From Paenibacillus sp. JNUCC32 (GTDB taxonomy: Bacteria; Bacillota; Bacilli; Paenibacillales; Paenibacillaceae), in NCBI RefSeq assembly GCF_014863545.1, contig NZ_CP062260.1, positions 1,860,001 to 1,924,000 on the forward strand: 64,000 nucleotides of DNA. Direction: 5' to 3'. Position 1 is the stretch's first letter. Each line of letters starts with the position of its first letter. Below, piece after piece: positions 62,102 through 64,000 of this stretch. The translations under genes were made by a program, and so were the position numbers. Below the pieces are notes generated by a model. That model did not search any database. It was not told where the DNA came from and was given only the letters and a program-made list of their open reading frames with translations.

Positions 62102-63001
62102 GTGAGTATGAAATGGAGACGGCTGGGGGAGAATGCTCTGTTTCTGTCCCCCAGCATCATTTTGACGGTGGCTCTGGGTATCTATCCCTTGTTATGGATG
62201 CTGCGTTATATGTTTTATGACTATGCCGGGTATGGCGATGCGCTGTTCGTTGGGCTGGACAATTTCCGTCGGCTGATGCGCGATGCGTTGTTCTGGGAAT
62301 CGGTTGGCAATACCTTTATCTATGCCGGGGGCAAGCTGCTGCTAACGCTGCCGTTGTCCCTGCTGCTCGCGGTCATCCTGAACGGCAAGCTGCGGGGCGG
62401 AAATCTGCTGCGCGGGATCTATTTTATGCCGACGATCATCAGCACCGCGGTTATCTCCGTGGTGTTCTATACGATCTTCAATTCCTATAACGGGATGGTA
62501 AACACCGTATTGATGAAGCTGCATCTTGTCTCGCAGCCCATCGACTGGCTCGGCCCAAAGCATGCGATGCTTACGGTCATTCTTGTGGCGGTATGGGGCG
62601 CGGTCGGTAACTATATGCTGCTGTTTCTGGCTGGCTTGCAGAGCATTCCGCAGGATTTGTACGAAAGTGCGGCCATGGACGGCGCGAATGCAGGAAGAAG
62701 GTTCTGGAGCATTACGCTTCCGATGCTGGCTCCGGTTGCCCAGTTGGTCATTATGCTTGCGATTATCGCATCCCTGAAAGGCTATGAGAGCATTATGCTG
62801 ATCACGGAAGGCGGACCGATCGGCAAAACCGAGGTCATGTATCTCTATCTGTATAAACTGTTGTTTCCGGTTTCCACGGGTTCGCCTGTGGAGCAGCAGC
62901 TTGGATACGGCAGCGCCGTTGGCTTCGCAACCGCTGTTATTGTGGGTGCGATCACGGGTTTGTATTTCTTATTAAGCCGTAAAATGAACAAGCTTTATTA
63001 G
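62102..63001 (+). CDS. Sugar ABC importer permease (MalF/UgpA-like)
   Basis: A 299-residue membrane protein with six hydrophobic segments. The EAA loop is ESAAMDGANAGRRFWSITLPMLAPV near residue 205, and the first segment begins FLSPSIILTVALGIYPLLWM. The GTG at 62102 has AAGGAGG 8 bases upstream; an in-frame ATG at 62039 lies before the attenuator and is unlikely. It works with the lipoprotein upstream and the truncated permease downstream; no ATPase is encoded here. Confidence 0.9.
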   Translation: MSMKWRRLGENALFLSPSIILTVALGIYPLLWMLRYMFYDYAGYGDALFVGLDNFRRLMRDALFWESVGNTFIYAGGKLLLTLPLSLLLAVILNGKLRGGNLLRGIYFMPTIISTAVISVVFYTIFNSYNGMVNTVLMKLHLVSQPIDWLGPKHAMLTVILVAVWGAVGNYMLLFLAGLQSIPQDLYESAAMDGANAGRRFWSITLPMLAPVAQLVIMLAIIASLKGYESIMLITEGGPIGKTEVMYLYLYKLLFPVSTGSPVEQQLGYGSAVGFATAVIVGAITGLYFLLSRKMNKLY

Positions 63002-63151
63002 AGTTTCTTTTTAAAACCCACTTAACATGATTTTTGAACAAGCACTATATGCAACAATAGACGCCAACTTAGCGAAGGCCCTTACGATTTGACAACAACG
63101 CCGCAGACCGATTGATCATGAACGGCTGCAGGCGTGCAGGAGGATCAGCAG

Positions 63152-64000
63152 ATGAACGAACAGGAATTACCCCAACAGCCGGATGCGCGCGGCCAAATCG
63201 CCGCCCGCCCGCCTTCCGGCCACATAGGCAGAATTGCGGGCCGTACGGTGATGTGGTTGTTCTTATTGATAACGGCGATACTGACATTATTTCCCCTGTT
63301 GATGACTTTGTCCGGATCGCTCAAGACCGGCGCCGAAATGATGACCGGCGGGAGCCTGCTGCCGGCCAAGCTGCAGTTCGTCAACTATGCCGAAGCCTGG
63401 AAGCAGGCTAATTTTGCCCGCTATACCTGGAACAGCGCTTTTGTCAGCATTATGGTTACCGCAGGCACCCTGCTGGTAGCTGCCATGGCGGCTTATGTGG
63501 TGGACCGTCGCCATTTTCCCGGCAAATCCCTGTATGTTACGACGCAGGCGTCGATGATGTTTATATCCGTCGGTGCGATCGTGCTGCGCCCGCAATTCGA
63601 TTTGATGGTCGCGCTGAACCTGAATACCACGCTGTGGGGCGTGATCCTGATTCTGATCAGTGCCCATTCCAGCACATTTTTTATGCTGCTGGGTTTCTTC
63701 AAAGCGATTCCCCGCGAGCTTGACGAAGCGGCCATGGTGGACGGCTCCGGCTTTGTCCGAACCTTCTTCCGGATTATTCTCCCGCTCCTGACGCCGGGGC
63801 TTGGCGTTGCCGGGCTGTTTGCTTTCCGCCATGCCTGGAACGAATACATTCTGCCGCTGGTCTTCACGATGACGAATCCTCAGCTGCAGACCCTCACCGT
63901 CGGGCTGGCGAATCTTCGTTACGGTTCTTCCGCGGCCATGCAGATCCATTTGATGATGGCGGGAGCATGCCTGTCGATTCTGCCGATGCTTCTCGCTTAT
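63152..64000 (+). CDS. Sugar ABC importer permease (MalG/UgpE-like), 3' end outside window
   Basis: An open frame of 283 codons that runs off the window. The ATG at 63152 has AGGAGG 8 bases upstream. After a polar N-terminus of ~30 residues come membrane segments starting VMWLFLLITAILTLFPLLMTLSGSLK. The EAA loop ELDEAAMVDGSGFVRTFFRIILPLLTPGL and the NEYILPLVF segment identify the MalG-type subunit. Typical family length is 275-300 residues, so only a few residues are missing. It completes the importer with the genes upstream. Confidence 0.9.
   Translation, partial: MNEQELPQQPDARGQIAARPPSGHIGRIAGRTVMWLFLLITAILTLFPLLMTLSGSLKTGAEMMTGGSLLPAKLQFVNYAEAWKQANFARYTWNSAFVSIMVTAGTLLVAAMAAYVVDRRHFPGKSLYVTTQASMMFISVGAIVLRPQFDLMVALNLNTTLWGVILILISAHSSTFFMLLGFFKAIPRELDEAAMVDGSGFVRTFFRIILPLLTPGLGVAGLFAFRHAWNEYILPLVFTMTNPQLQTLTVGLANLRYGSSAAMQIHLMMAGACLSILPMLLAY

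Overview
The window looks like a chromosomal segment of a Paenibacillus-type member of the Bacillales. The evidence is strong AGGAGG ribosome sites with frequent GTG/TTG starts, Gram-positive lipoproteins, LplB/LplC/YtcQ-like sugar ABC importers that lack their own ATPase, YesM/YesN two-component pairs, a Bacillus-like PaiA, and a zinc-starvation operon behind a near-consensus Zur box. I saw no rRNA, tRNA, insertion sequence, integrase, phage gene or CRISPR array. The first gene (an MFS exporter) and the last (a sugar permease) are cut by the window edges.

Layout. 0-5 kb: end of a Bcr/CflA-type exporter, then a minus-strand operon of response regulator, sensor kinase and membrane-anchored serine hydrolase, and one unknown small protein. 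5.5-6.6 kb: a MarR regulator with paiA. 6.8-17 kb: an unusual operon of two MalF/MalG-type permeases, an RND/HlyD-type adaptor, a solute-binding lipoprotein and a 972-residue secreted protein of about seven beta-sandwich modules. It is followed by an OmpR/VanS-type two-component pair and a copper-amine-oxidase-N-like anchored protein. 17.2-21.5 kb: a zinc-starvation operon (promoter and Zur box, rpmE2, AAA+ ATPase, znuC, znuB, znuA, rpsN2). 21.7-25.2 kb: nucleotidyltransferase, GNAT, and a MetX-like hydrolase divergent from a LysR regulator. 25.4-30.2 kb: a hybrid kinase with two transmitter modules, divergent from a GH43 enzyme; an AraC-regulator remnant lies beside it. 30.6-33.3 kb: a PadR-DUF1048-ABC-2 exporter unit with repeated operator-like motifs. 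33.4-36 kb: a tandem-MerR regulator divergent from a DUF6273 protein plus a seven-repeat RCC1-like protein.

36.2-50 kb holds a long, tightly packed glycan-utilisation operon. Its genes are a heparinase II/III-like lyase, two permeases, a solute-binding protein, a polysaccharide-deacetylase-like protein, a DegT-family aminotransferase, a beta-propeller and an alpha/beta hydrolase. A GntR DNA-binding domain fused to a solute-binding-protein domain closes it. 50-53.6 kb carries small metabolic and regulatory genes, including a truncated SMI1/KNR4-like gene. 53.8-64 kb is a second glycan locus: a secreted beta-helix enzyme with duplicated lectin-like domains, YesM/YesN, a solute-binding protein and two permeases.

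The most promising undescribed system is the 6.8-17 kb operon, which places an efflux-type adaptor inside a sugar-importer-type gene set. The AAA+ ATPase inside the zinc-starvation operon is second. None of the three importer gene sets encodes an ATP-binding subunit, so a shared MsmX-type ATPase elsewhere in the genome is inferred. All functional calls rest on reading motifs by eye; no database search was run.
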